Both the position numbers and the translations under genes were made by a program. A stretch of DNA of 64,000 nucleotides, taken from contig NZ_JADKYP010000019.1 in assembly GCF_015354405.1 (NCBI RefSeq), positions 48,494 through 112,493 on the forward strand. The letters are read 5' to 3'. Source of the DNA: Nocardia sp. BSTN01. GTDB taxonomy: Bacteria > Actinomycetota > Actinomycetes > Mycobacteriales > Mycobacteriaceae. Under the pieces are notes generated by a model. The model worked only from the letters and a program-made list of their open reading frames with translations, was not told the DNA's origin and searched no databases. Shown in pieces: positions 24,465 through 33,635 of the stretch (positions are counted from its first letter, which is position 1; each line of letters opens with the position of its first letter).

Positions 24465-25136
24465 GACCGGTTCATGCGGCTGTACGCGGCTCCCTGCCGC
24501 GACCGCACACGGATGGCGGCCGAAACCTTCAGTGCAGCAGGAGACACGCAGGTCTGTAAGCCCCCGATACCGACGTTGGGAGGTGCCGTGGTCGCGGGCC
24601 AGTATCCGCAGTTGCCGGTGCAGGGGTGCGGACATATCGGAGGGGTCAGCGGCCGCCGGTGAGTATGGCGACGGTGGACCGGTCGGGCGCGCCCTCGATG
24701 GGAAAGCGATGAGCATCGCGGCGCGTGCGTGCAGGAACTCGACGATGAACATCACGTCGGCGCCGGAGTGAAAGGCGCCGGCTTGTAGGGCGGTCGGCGA
24801 ACCGACGGAGACAGACGCCAAGCGAATGTCACCGCTGGGGACACCGCGTCGGTGACACCGTGCTCGAGAGGGGGCCATCGGCGTGAGTCTTCGCCAATGG
24901 TGAGTGGTTCGGCCGGGAGGGTGTACTAATCGTGCAAGCCTCGCCGTTATTTGCGGTTTTCGCGCAATCCCGCGAAGGTTTGCACGAATAGTTCACCCGA
25001 CCCCGACTGCGCCCCACACCCGTAACCGGCTACCGGCTGCGCAACATGATCATCACCGCGCCGATCGACACTCGAATTGTGTTCGGGCTGAGCGGAAGCC
25101 TGTGCGCGGACCGAGGCATCCGCTTACATCGACACC
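24465..25136. other. Long intergenic region with a repeat and a possible gene remnant
   Basis: About 670 bases without an intact gene. On the minus strand, around 24700-24800, one frame reads in a protein-like way (for example SPTALQAGAFHSGADVMFIV) but has no credible start, ribosome site or extension. It may be the scar of a lost gene. The right part contains copy 2 of the inverted-repeat element. Confidence 0.4.
24925..24992. repeat. Inverted-repeat element, copy 2
   Basis: ACTAATCGTGCA and TGCACGAATAGT match as an inverted repeat at 11 of 12 positions, 44 bases apart. The copy is in the same orientation as that at 23098-23169. The segment TTTGCACGA.TAGTTCA is shared by both copies. The interior is diverged and four bases shorter. 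Confidence 0.7.
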
Positions 25137-25961
25137 ATGGCAACAGCGGCACCGTCGCCCACCGACGCGGACACGTTCACCACCGAGTGGCAGGAATGGC
25201 ATCGCCGGCAAGAAGCGCATCTGTCCGACCGGCACGGCTTTCTCGCCATCACGAGTCTGCACTGGCTCACCGAGGACCCGCAGCGCTTCAACGATGCCCC
25301 CGGGGCTTGGTCGACCGGGGCCGACGGCGTGGTGGTCGTGCTGAACGAGCATGAAGAGCTGGTCGTCGACGGCGAGCCGGTGCGCGGCCGCTACGGGTTC
25401 GGCGTCATCCCCGAGCGCGGTGGCGTGAACGCGGTCTGGGGAGATGCGGTGATCGAGGTCGCCAAGCGAGGTGGCCATGACATCGTGCGCCCTCGCGATC
25501 CGAACACCCCGCTGCGCACCGCTTTTCGCGGCACTCCGGCGTTCGTGCCGGACCCGAAGTGGGCGGTCACCGGACGCTATGTGGCCTTCGAAGAGCCGCG
25601 GCCGACGACGGTCGGCGCCGCGGTGGAAGGACTCGAGCACGTCTACGACGCGCCGGGGCAGATCGAATTCGAGGTCGACGGTAAGTCGTTGCGCCTCACG
25701 GCTTTTCCCGGAAAGAGCCCCGGTGATCTGTCGGTGTTGTTCACCGACGCGACGTCCGGCGTCACCACCTACGCGGCGAATCGGGTGCTGCAGGTGCCGG
25801 CGCCGGATGCCGGCGGGACGGTGGTGCTCGACTTCAACCGTGCGGTGAATCTGCCGTGCGCGTACACCGATCTGGCGACCTGCCCGCTGCCACCGGCGGA
25901 GAACCGGCTGCCGATCGCGGTCGAGGCGGGGGAGAAGATTCCCTACGAGCGTCAGGGATGA
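25137..25961 (+). CDS. DUF1684 family protein
   Basis: A soluble protein of 274 residues with the hallmarks of DUF1684. These are an N-terminal helix with WQEWHRRQEAHLSD, the segment FLAITSLHWL, and near the C-terminus the conserved DFNRAVNLPCAYTD followed by CPLPPAENRLP. The family is predicted to be all-beta and has no established activity. Its stop codon overlaps the start of the luciferase-like gene (ATGA), so the two are probably translated together, suggesting a shared redox or catabolic role. ATG at 25137 has no strong ribosome site. Confidence 0.85.
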   Translation: MATAAPSPTDADTFTTEWQEWHRRQEAHLSDRHGFLAITSLHWLTEDPQRFNDAPGAWSTGADGVVVVLNEHEELVVDGEPVRGRYGFGVIPERGGVNAVWGDAVIEVAKRGGHDIVRPRDPNTPLRTAFRGTPAFVPDPKWAVTGRYVAFEEPRPTTVGAAVEGLEHVYDAPGQIEFEVDGKSLRLTAFPGKSPGDLSVLFTDATSGVTTYAANRVLQVPAPDAGGTVVLDFNRAVNLPCAYTDLATCPLPPAENRLPIAVEAGEKIPYERQG

Positions 25962-26980
25962 GCTCGCCGCGGATCGCTTCGCTGGCGTTTCTGACCCCGG
26001 GCAACTATCTCGACGACGATCCGTACGCCGGCCTCGAGGACACGCTGCGACTGTTCGAATACGGCGAGCGACTCGGGTTCGACGGCGCATGGATCCGGCA
26101 GCGGCATCTCGAGCACGGAGTCGGTTCGGCGGCGGTCTTCCTGGCCGCGGCCGCCCAGCGGACGAACCGAGTCGAATTGGGCGCGGCGGTGATTCCGATC
26201 GGGTACGAGAGCCCGTTCCGGCTGGCCGAGGACTTGTCACTGGCCGACGTGCTGTCCAGGGGGCGTTTGCAGCCGGGTTTCAGCGCGGGGACGCCACCGC
26301 ATGCCGACCTGATCGGTGATCTCGTGTTCGACGGCGACTGGCGCAACTTCGACCTGTCCTACGGCCGGGTGGCCCGCCTGATAGACAACCTGCGCGGCCG
26401 CTACCTCGGCGACGCCGACACCGTCATCCACTCGCCGGGCAACACCCAGCGCCCTCGGCTCCAGCCGCACAGCCCCGGCCTGGCCGACCGCGTCTGGTAC
26501 GGAGGTGGAAGCACCCGGTCGGTGCGCTGGGCGGCGGAGAACGGACTGAATCTGCTCAGCGGGAATATCGTATTCGGTGACCGCAGTGACGATTTCGTGA
26601 CCGCGCAACTGGGGCTCATCGACGACTATCGCGAACGCATCGATCCGTCGCGAACGGCGCGCGTCGCGATCGGACGGGTGATCGTCCCGTTCGACAGCGC
26701 CGACCGCGCGACCCGGGAGCGGTACCGCGCCTATGCCGCCGGCCGCCACGAACGCACCCTCGGCCCGCAGGGTGAGCGGCGGGTGCTGTTCGCCCCGGAT
26801 GTCGTCGGCACCGCCGAGCAGATTCTCGAACAGCTGCGGGCCGATCCGGTCCTCGCCCGGACCGGCGAACTGCGTCTGGAGCTGCCCTACGAATTCCATC
26901 GCGCGGACTACGAGCAGATCCTGCACGACACGGTGGAGCTGATCGCTCCGGAGCTGGGGTGGAAACCCGCACTCGCCTAG
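25958..26980 (+). CDS. Luciferase-like monooxygenase (LLM class)
   Basis: A 340-residue TIM-barrel enzyme likely to use reduced FMN or F420. The N-terminus has the family pattern IASLAFLTPGNY, then YGERLGFDGAWIRQRHLEHG and a strand leading to VELGAAVIPIGYESPFRLAEDL. Later YGGGSTRSVRWAAENGLNLL is the usual cofactor-phosphate region. Family members oxidise long-chain alkanes, sulfonates and other small molecules. The start overlaps the stop of the DUF1684 gene by four bases. The substrate is unknown. Confidence 0.88.
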   Translation: MSSPRIASLAFLTPGNYLDDDPYAGLEDTLRLFEYGERLGFDGAWIRQRHLEHGVGSAAVFLAAAAQRTNRVELGAAVIPIGYESPFRLAEDLSLADVLSRGRLQPGFSAGTPPHADLIGDLVFDGDWRNFDLSYGRVARLIDNLRGRYLGDADTVIHSPGNTQRPRLQPHSPGLADRVWYGGGSTRSVRWAAENGLNLLSGNIVFGDRSDDFVTAQLGLIDDYRERIDPSRTARVAIGRVIVPFDSADRATRERYRAYAAGRHERTLGPQGERRVLFAPDVVGTAEQILEQLRADPVLARTGELRLELPYEFHRADYEQILHDTVELIAPELGWKPALA

Positions 26981-27282
26981 GTCGACGGGAGAGGACCCCG
27001 CTCGGCGAACCGGGCCTGGTCCACACCCCGGACACCGCGACCGGGCGTGAGCCGCAGCGGCGATGATCGGATCGCCGACTCCTCAGACGGTCCAGCTCGC
27101 TTCTGCCGACCGCGGCGTCGCGCACCGCAACCATCGGGGCGCGAGTTTGAACGTGTGCTTCCGGGTATCCACACCATTGCTCGATGACGGTGTCGGCGCG
27201 TCTACCGACCCGCGATACGACACCCGGCGTTCCACCGTATTCGGTATCACCGTTCGTACTACGAGCCAGGAGGACGAGATCG
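26981..27282. other. Intergenic region before the small secreted protein
   Basis: About 300 bases. Frames on both strands are Arg-rich noise. It contains the presumed promoter and, at 27268-27273, the AGGAGG ribosome site for the next gene. Nothing else recognised. Confidence 0.5.
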
Positions 27283-27693
27283 ATGATGACCGGCCGGAAC
27301 TACCGAAACTCAGCTCTTGTCGTCACCGCCCTGGCAGGGATGGGGCTGGCCGCCGTGTCGACGGCCGCTCCAGCGCTCGCCGCCAACACCATCGACATCA
27401 AAGGGGTGGGGCCGGCCAATGTCGGGGTCGACTACACCTGCGATGCCAATTCCGGCACGTCCGCGGTCAAGGTCATGGTGGGCGATCCCAACGCCGACGC
27501 ACCGTCCGCGATGGGTACGCAACCGCAGGTCATCTGCAATGGTCAAACGCAGAGCACCGTGGTCGAGCTGACCGGACCCGACGGGTCGCCCGCACAGTTG
27601 CAGCAGGGCCAGACCGTGCAGGTCCGGGTGGCGTTGGTGGATCCTCAGGACACCGTGGTCTCCGGAAAGGCCAATGTGTTCAAGCTGGGGTAA
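27283..27693 (+). CDS. Small secreted protein of unknown function (136 aa)
   Basis: A Sec signal peptide spans residues 1-34, with basic start, hydrophobic core ALVVTALAGMGLAAVSTA and cleavage after APALA. The mature 100 residues are beta-rich, with two cysteines (YTCDAN and QVICNG) placed to form a disulphide. The pattern VGVDYTCDANSGTSAVKVMV and STVVELTGPDGSP suggests an immunoglobulin-like sandwich. AGGAGG precedes two ATG codons (27283 and 27286). Similar secreted proteins are widespread in Nocardia and relatives without known role. Its 3' end overlaps the convergent MATE gene by 14 bases. Confidence 0.85.
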   Translation: MMTGRNYRNSALVVTALAGMGLAAVSTAAPALAANTIDIKGVGPANVGVDYTCDANSGTSAVKVMVGDPNADAPSAMGTQPQVICNGQTQSTVVELTGPDGSPAQLQQGQTVQVRVALVDPQDTVVSGKANVFKLG

Positions 27694-28996
27694 CGACGGT
27701 GTATGCCCGCCATCGCCGGCGGGTGGCCGCGGCGCGCGCGGTCCAGCCCGCCACGATCGCGAGATAGACGCCCGGCAGCCCCCAGTGCAGCACTGCGGCC
27801 GCGATCCACACCGCGGGCAGGGTGACACAGACGACCGAGAACACGGACGCGGACATGACCGCTTTCGTGTTCCCGGCCGCGCGCAGCTGGGCGGCGTAAA
27901 CCATGCCGATCGACATGACCGGCGCCAGTATCGGCAACGACCACACCACCTCGCGCCCGGTCGCGCTCACCGCGGCGTCGCCGGTGACGAGCCGGAATAC
28001 CACCGGTGACAGCGCGGTGAGCAGCAGCGCGACCGCGCCCGAGGCGCCGGCCATCAGCACCGCGCCCGCCCGCACGACAGCGCGGCGGCCGCGGTCGTCG
28101 CCGGCGCCGAGGCACTGACCCGCCAGAACCGCCACCGCCACACCGATTCCGAACACGAGCATCCACACCAGCGATACCGCCAGGCTCATCACCCGGTGCG
28201 CGGCCAGACTCACTGTCCCCGCTCGCGCCACCACTGCCGTGACCACCGCATCGCTTCCGTAGCCGACGACTCCGAAGACGACATCCGGCACGGCGAGCCC
28301 GGTCACCGCGTGCAATACCGTGCGATTCACGCGATTCCGGACGGTTGCGAGGCCGATGGCCCGGCGAACACGCGGAATCAGTGCGAGCGTGCCCGCCGCG
28401 ACGGCGGTGGTCGAACCGGCCGCGGACCCGGCCGGCCCCCACCCCGCACCGAAGATCAGGAGCCACGACACCATCAGGTTCAGCACAGCCACCGCCACCG
28501 CGACCCGGGCGCCGGATCTCGTATCACCGATGCCGGCGAGTACACCACGCAGATGAGCCGTGACGGCCGTGAACGGCAACCCGCACAACAGAATCCACAA
28601 CATGACCGTCGCTTCACGCAGATCCGTGCTCACCGGCGCGGTCACCGCCACGATCGCGGGCGCGGCCGCCGCCGCGGCCACCGCGACCGTCACACCGACC
28701 GCGGCGGCGCCCGAAAGCCCTGTCGAAGCCACGGTCCGGACCGCCTCGATGTCCCCGCCGCCGTGCCGGCGCGCGACGAGTATCTGGGTGGCCGACCCCC
28801 AGGGCACCACCAGCGCGGTACAGCAGATCCATACCGGCAGGACCAGTGCGGCGACGCCGAGCGCCGCTGTCGACTGGTGTCCCAGCAGCGCGGTGTCGGT
28901 CACGCCCAGCACCAGCGTCGTCGCGGAGGTAAGGACGACGGGCGCCGCCAATTCGCTCACCTGACGAAGTCGCGCGATCCACGGTTTCCTCCCCAT
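27680..28996 (-). CDS. MATE-family efflux transporter
   Basis: A 12-helix membrane protein of 438 residues. It starts with ELAAPVVLTSATTLVLGVTD, the N-lobe helix 1 typical of MATE exporters, and has TALLGHQSTAALGVAAL in helix 2. The C-lobe repeats the pattern (IPDVVFGVVGYGSDAVVTAVVARAG, written here in parts as VPDVVFGVVGYG and DAVVTAVVARAG). MATE proteins export cationic drugs or metabolites using H+ or Na+. The closest subgroup appears to be DinF-like. ATG at 28996 is in a clear divergent promoter region with the GtrA gene. The substrate is unknown. Confidence 0.9.
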   Translation of the reverse strand: MGRKPWIARLRQVSELAAPVVLTSATTLVLGVTDTALLGHQSTAALGVAALVLPVWICCTALVVPWGSATQILVARRHGGGDIEAVRTVASTGLSGAAAVGVTVAVAAAAAAPAIVAVTAPVSTDLREATVMLWILLCGLPFTAVTAHLRGVLAGIGDTRSGARVAVAVAVLNLMVSWLLIFGAGWGPAGSAAGSTTAVAAGTLALIPRVRRAIGLATVRNRVNRTVLHAVTGLAVPDVVFGVVGYGSDAVVTAVVARAGTVSLAAHRVMSLAVSLVWMLVFGIGVAVAVLAGQCLGAGDDRGRRAVVRAGAVLMAGASGAVALLLTALSPVVFRLVTGDAAVSATGREVVWSLPILAPVMSIGMVYAAQLRAAGNTKAVMSASVFSVVCVTLPAVWIAAAVLHWGLPGVYLAIVAGWTARAAATRRRWRAYTVVTPA

Positions 28997-29133
28997 GGAG
29001 CGACTCTAATAGTGCTCCGGCACAGGATCTTCCAGTGGTTCGGAAATCCGAGCTACACCCGCCCGATCCCGTGTAAGCACCGTGTCAGCGCTGCGTCAGT
29101 CCGGTGACAGCGGCGTGGAAGACAGTTCTTTCC

Positions 29134-29664
29134 ATGAACAGCGGAGCACTCGCCACAGTCGGAGCCCGGAATGCCGTGTGGGATACGACGCTCGCCGGTC
29201 GTGTCGACTCGGCTCTCGGCATCGGACTCCCGGCGATGCTGCGCTCACAGTGGCTCGACCGCGGCCGGCGGTATGTGCGCAGTGACCACGCCTTCGCCCA
29301 ATTGATCCGTTTCGCGCTGGTCGGTGGCGCAAGCAATATCGCCTACGCACTGCTGTTCGTGGTCATGAGCGGGGTTGGGCCGCTCGTCGCGAATATCGTG
29401 GGCTCGCTGGTCAGTACGGCGATCGCGAACGAACTGCACCGCCGGCTCACCTTCCGGGCGGCCGGCCGCATCGGCTGGTTCACCGCGCAATGGGAAGGCG
29501 GCGGCCTCGCGCTCCTCGGTGTGGTGATCAGCACGGCCGCGCTGGCCGCCCTCCGTTTCTGGGCGCCCGGACTCGGCGATCTCACTCAGGCGAGCGCCGT
29601 CCTCGCCGTCACCGGCGCGGTCGGCGGTCTGCGGTTCCTGGCTCTGCGTGGCTTCGTCTTCTGA
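29134..29664 (+). CDS. GtrA-family membrane protein
   Basis: A four-helix protein of about 176 residues. The core begins with LIRFALVGGASNIAYALLF and continues ANIVGSLVSTAIANELHRR, both classic GtrA features. GtrA proteins are thought to move polyprenyl-linked sugars across the membrane for cell-envelope glycosylation. The N-terminal 50 residues before the first helix are polar and unusual in length. ATG at 29134 was chosen over GTG at 29104; neither has a strong ribosome site. No glycosyltransferase lies beside it, so the substrate cannot be inferred. Confidence 0.85.
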   Translation: MNSGALATVGARNAVWDTTLAGRVDSALGIGLPAMLRSQWLDRGRRYVRSDHAFAQLIRFALVGGASNIAYALLFVVMSGVGPLVANIVGSLVSTAIANELHRRLTFRAAGRIGWFTAQWEGGGLALLGVVISTAALAALRFWAPGLGDLTQASAVLAVTGAVGGLRFLALRGFVF

Positions 29665-29735
29665 GAGGCGGTATCATCGACCGCGATGACGACTCATTGC
29701 GATTCAGGATTGGGGGTCTCGTCCGCACACGGTGA

Positions 29736-31118
29736 GTGCTGATGCACCCTGTGACCGCGAACGGGAACGATTCCCGAATTCCCTTGTGGCTGCGGATACG
29801 CGAGTTCGCCGTACCGCCCACCATGATCGAGACCGCGACGACCCGGCGTCGTGCCGGGGACTGGGCCGGAGCATGTGCGGCGGCGGGTGTCGACGTCGAC
29901 GTCGATCCACGCGCACTGGCACGTGCCCACGGCAGCGAACTCGCCGCCCGGATATCGGGCGATCTGCGACATCTGGCGCCGGATCTGCTGCGCTGGCATA
30001 TGCCCAGGGTTGCCTGCGACGGCTTGTTACGGCCCGGCCTGACGACGACTCTGGCCCGGTACGATCCCGGAGAACGCGGAAAGCACTGCAGTAGACCGGG
30101 TTTCGTGCACCTCGTCGTCCGCACCGCGCCGGCCTGGGCGGACTCCGGACAGCGCATGAGCCTGGCGCTGTGGGACGAATCCCGTCCGGACGGCGGCATC
30201 GGCTCCCATCCCCATCCCCGGCCTAATCGCCGCTTCCGACTCGACCTGCACCGTCACCTCTGGGACGCACGACGAACCGACGAACTCGGAATGCGTTGTG
30301 GCACAGGCCGAGTAGCTGAAGACAACGCGATGGAAGCCGCGATCGCGGAGCAGGTCCCGCCGGGATGCGCCGTCGACCGGTGGGCAGCCGAGGCGGAGTT
30401 GCTGCTGCGCACCGACGGCTGTCCGCACGGTCCGCTGCAGGTGCGATTCGGTGCGCGACACCGGGTCGTCCTCGAGTACGAGGGAGACCCTCCCGCGCTC
30501 CGAATCGCGCACCGATACCCGCCCGGCGCGATGTCCGCGCTTCCTGTCCTGCCGTACGCGGCGACCTGGCTGCTTCCCGACCTGGCATTGATGCGCGCCG
30601 GTGCGATCACGGCCGATCGCCTGCATCCACTGGTCGCTTCGGCGCTCGTGCCGGAGTTCCTCTCGGCCCCAACCTCTTCCGTCGTGAGCGAGTACAGCCG
30701 TGCGCACCTGGTGCGGTGCCGGGGAGAGCAGCACCGCATCGGACTGGTGGACGGCACGCTGACCGCGCTGGATCACACCCCAGCCGAGCTGCGGCGAGAG
30801 GAACTGCTCGTCGCCCTGTCCGGCACACCGCTGCCCTGCCTGCAGGCGATCGACCTGGCGCACCGGCGACCGGATTGCCTTGCCGGCGTCGGTGATCGGT
30901 TGCGGCACGGCGATATCGCCGGTGCGCTGGACATCGTCGAGAACCTGCTCGGACCTGATGCGCGGTTGCGTTCGGGAGCGTTGCGCGACGAGCTGGAAGC
31001 GGCCGCACAGCGCGAGCACACCTACCGGCAATTCCGCAGTGGGCTGCCGGAATCCGCTCTGCCGAGGAAACGGCGCACCCGCCACCGCACACATCCGCGC
31101 CACGCGATGGCGCGCTGA
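29736..31118 (+). CDS. Unknown protein of the MoxR-VWA cassette (460 aa)
   Basis: Not assignable to a named family. It is a cytoplasmic protein without helices or signal. An N-terminal motif MIETATTRRRAGDWAGACAA lies near residues 30-49 and a helical region follows. The middle portion is beta-rich and ends in a basic tail (LPRKRRTRHRTHPRHA). It precedes the MoxR-type ATPase by 44 bases on the same strand, so all three genes are probably one operon. I take it to be a client, adaptor or effector of the ATPase-VWA pair. Start codons GTG 29736 and ATG 29742 are both possible. Confidence 0.8.
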   Translation: MLMHPVTANGNDSRIPLWLRIREFAVPPTMIETATTRRRAGDWAGACAAAGVDVDVDPRALARAHGSELAARISGDLRHLAPDLLRWHMPRVACDGLLRPGLTTTLARYDPGERGKHCSRPGFVHLVVRTAPAWADSGQRMSLALWDESRPDGGIGSHPHPRPNRRFRLDLHRHLWDARRTDELGMRCGTGRVAEDNAMEAAIAEQVPPGCAVDRWAAEAELLLRTDGCPHGPLQVRFGARHRVVLEYEGDPPALRIAHRYPPGAMSALPVLPYAATWLLPDLALMRAGAITADRLHPLVASALVPEFLSAPTSSVVSEYSRAHLVRCRGEQHRIGLVDGTLTALDHTPAELRREELLVALSGTPLPCLQAIDLAHRRPDCLAGVGDRLRHGDIAGALDIVENLLGPDARLRSGALRDELEAAAQREHTYRQFRSGLPESALPRKRRTRHRTHPRHAMAR

Positions 31119-31162
31119 CCGCACATCCACCCGCCTTCTACCGACACCAAGGTGATTCATCG

Positions 31163-32392
31163 ATGACCACATCTGCCTCGGCCACGGGCACCACCCGAAT
31201 CGACGCCGCCGGCGAACTGCTGACCCTGCTGAACGAGTCCACCACCGAGCCGGCCTCCGACATCCAACTGGAGGCCCTGACAGTGGCGGTGGCCGCGGAC
31301 CTTCCGGTGCTCCTGTGGGGCGAACCCGGGATCGGGAAGACCGCGGCGCTGACCCAGCTCGCCGACTCCCTGGACCTTCCGCTGACCACGGTGATCGCGA
31401 GTGTGCACGAGCCGTCCGACTTCTCGGGCCTGCCCGTCGTCGGCGACGATCCCGCGGCCCATGGTGTGCCGCTGGCCCCGCCCGACTGGGCGGTCCGGCT
31501 CGTGCGCGCCGGTCGCGGACTGCTGTTCCTGGACGAACTGTCGACCGCACCGCCCGCGGTGCAAGCGGCGCTGTTGCGGCTCGTCCTGGAACGCCGGATC
31601 GGCGCGTTGCGCCTACCTGCCGGTGTCCGCATCGTCGCCGCCGCCAACCCGCGCTCCTCGGCGGCCGACGGGTGGGAGCTGAGCGCGCCACTGGCCAACC
31701 GATTCGTCCACCTCACCTGGACGCACGACCCCGACGTCGTCGTGCGCGGACTCGGCGGAGTCTGGCCCCGCGCGAGTTTGCCCACGCTCGATCCCGAGAC
31801 CTTCCGGGAGGCAGTGTCTTTCGCCCGTCGCGCGGTGTGCGGACTGCTCGCTGCCCGGCCCGCGCTGGTGCATCGGATGCCCAGCGGTGAAGCACGCCGG
31901 GGCGGCGCCTGGCCCTCGCCGCGCACCTGGGAGATGACGCTGCGACTCATCGCCTTCGCCACCGCGGCCGGTGCCGGCCGGGATGTCCTTTCCCTGCTGG
32001 TCCGTGGGACCGTCGGTGACGGTCCCGGCTTCGAACTGCTCACCAGCATCGACCGGATGGAACTGCCCGACCCTGAGCAGCTGCTCGCCGATCCGGATAC
32101 CGCCGTCCTGCCGGAGCGTGGCGATCTGCGCCAGGCGGTGCTCGACGGGGTGGTGGCCGCGGTCCGCCGCAAACCGGAGAAGTCGCGCTGGGATGCGGCC
32201 TGGGCGCTGCTGGCGAAGGCCGTCGAGACCGGAGCGCCGGATCTGGTGGTGGTTCCCGCGACCACCCTCGCCGCACTGCGTCGCGACCACTGGGAGATCC
32301 CGGCCGCGATCGAGCGACTCGCCGGAATGGTGGCGGTGACGCGGACAGCGGATCGCGCCGCGGATCGCGTCGCCGCGCAGGCCGGACGATGA
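31163..32392 (+). CDS. MoxR-type AAA+ ATPase
   Basis: A 409-residue AAA+ protein. Walker A is GEPGIGKT with Lys59, Walker B is GLLFLDELSTAP, and sensor 1 is AANPRSS. Pore-loop-like VHEPSDFSGLPVV follows strand 2. MoxR ATPases pair with VWA-domain proteins to remodel or mature protein complexes, often inserting metal cofactors. The partner gene overlaps its stop codon (ATGA). The C-terminal 150 residues are helical with the lid subdomain and an extra tail. Function in this cassette is unknown; a chaperone-like remodelling of the upstream 460-aa protein is a reasonable inference. Confidence 0.9.
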   Translation: MTTSASATGTTRIDAAGELLTLLNESTTEPASDIQLEALTVAVAADLPVLLWGEPGIGKTAALTQLADSLDLPLTTVIASVHEPSDFSGLPVVGDDPAAHGVPLAPPDWAVRLVRAGRGLLFLDELSTAPPAVQAALLRLVLERRIGALRLPAGVRIVAAANPRSSAADGWELSAPLANRFVHLTWTHDPDVVVRGLGGVWPRASLPTLDPETFREAVSFARRAVCGLLAARPALVHRMPSGEARRGGAWPSPRTWEMTLRLIAFATAAGAGRDVLSLLVRGTVGDGPGFELLTSIDRMELPDPEQLLADPDTAVLPERGDLRQAVLDGVVAAVRRKPEKSRWDAAWALLAKAVETGAPDLVVVPATTLAALRRDHWEIPAAIERLAGMVAVTRTADRAADRVAAQAGR

Positions 32393-33615
32393 CGGCGCCC
32401 GCAGCCGTGGATTTCGACAAGCTCTGCGCCGCCCGCCTGCTGGCAGTGCGGGCCCGACCGTATCTGGCCACCGCTCTGTACGCGTTGCACCTCGTCGAGT
32501 CACGCGGTGTGCCGACGATGGGCGTGGACCGGTACTGGCGCTGCTACGTCTCACCGGTGTTCGTCGCCCGCACATCCGTGGAGGAACTGGCTTCGATTCT
32601 GGTACACGAGGTTTCGCATCTCCTGCGCGACCATCATGGACGCAGTGACCGGTTCGCTCGCGAGCACGACCTGACCGGCCCGGCGCAACGCCTGCGCATG
32701 AATATCGCCGCGGACGCCGAGATCAACGACGATGCTTTCGGTGACGGACTGATCCAGCCCGAGGGAGCTGTCCTACCGGCGAGCCTGGGACTGGACAGCG
32801 GTGAACTCATGGAGGACTACCTGCGCCAATTCCGCTTGGGGCAGCACACCCAGGACATGGCCTGGCTGGAGTGCGGCAGTGGAGCCGACGGACTCGACCG
32901 CGACTGGGAGCTGGGACCCGACGGTGCGAACGGCCTCAGCGATCAGGAATGCGAGGCGGTCCGGTTCCGCGTGGCACAGGGCATCGACGGTCGTCCGGGC
33001 AACGCGCCCCGAGGGTGGCGGCGCTGGGCGGAGGAGGCATTGCATCCACCGCAGCCGTGGCGCGACCTGCTGCGCGGCGCCATTCGCTCCGCGGTCTCCG
33101 CGGCCGGCGCCGGCGACGACTACACCTACGGCCGGCCGGCTCGGCGATCGGCCGGAGTACCCGGAGTGGTGCTACCGAGCCTGCGGCACACCCCGCCGCG
33201 AGTCAGCGTGGTCATCGACACCTCGGGGTCGGTGAGCGACGCGGAACTGGGCAGCGCACTGCTGGAAACGTTCGCCATCGTCCGTGCCGTGGGCGGTCGC
33301 CGCGATCTCGTCAAGGTTCTGTCGTGCGACGCCGCGGCGCGGATCGCGCAGCCGCTGTGCCGCGCGGAAGACATCGCGCTGGTCGGCGGCGGAGGCACCG
33401 ATCTGCGCGCGGGCTTCGCCGAAGCGCTACGCGCGCAAGCCCGTCCGGACGTGATCGTCGTCCTGACCGACGGTCACACGCCGTGGCCGGCGTCGCGGCC
33501 CGCCTGCCGGACGGTGGTGGGATTGCTGGGCCGGCAGCGGTCGTGGAACGAAGCCGATCCGGATGACGTTCCGGCTCGGCCGCCCGAATGGGCACGAGTC
33601 GTTCCGATCGGATGA
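32389..33615 (+). CDS. VWA-like protein with HExxH metallopeptidase domain (DUF2201 type)
   Basis: A 408-residue protein. Residues about 1-150 resemble the DUF2201 metallopeptidase-like domain: His73, Glu74 and His77 form HExxH in LVHEVSHLLRDHHG, preceded by a beta segment with RCYVSPVFVA-like residues (RCYVSPVFV). Residues about 255-400 are a von Willebrand A domain with the MIDAS residues in DTSGSVSD, a threonine in GGGGTDLR and the final Asp in VVLTDGHTP. Both centres look intact. The start overlaps the ATPase stop by four bases, so the two are translationally coupled. A zinc-dependent activity controlled by the ATPase is plausible but unproven. Confidence 0.9.
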   Translation: MTAPAAVDFDKLCAARLLAVRARPYLATALYALHLVESRGVPTMGVDRYWRCYVSPVFVARTSVEELASILVHEVSHLLRDHHGRSDRFAREHDLTGPAQRLRMNIAADAEINDDAFGDGLIQPEGAVLPASLGLDSGELMEDYLRQFRLGQHTQDMAWLECGSGADGLDRDWELGPDGANGLSDQECEAVRFRVAQGIDGRPGNAPRGWRRWAEEALHPPQPWRDLLRGAIRSAVSAAGAGDDYTYGRPARRSAGVPGVVLPSLRHTPPRVSVVIDTSGSVSDAELGSALLETFAIVRAVGGRRDLVKVLSCDAAARIAQPLCRAEDIALVGGGGTDLRAGFAEALRAQARPDVIVVLTDGHTPWPASRPACRTVVGLLGRQRSWNEADPDDVPARPPEWARVVPIG

Positions 33616-33635
33616 CAGCGGTACTCGTCGGCCCG

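Noticed and set aside
23220-24878. Open frame of 552 codons antisense to the flavoprotein
   Set aside because: Most of it mirrors the flavoprotein; only its first part in the gap is protein-like, and that is reported as a possible remnant.
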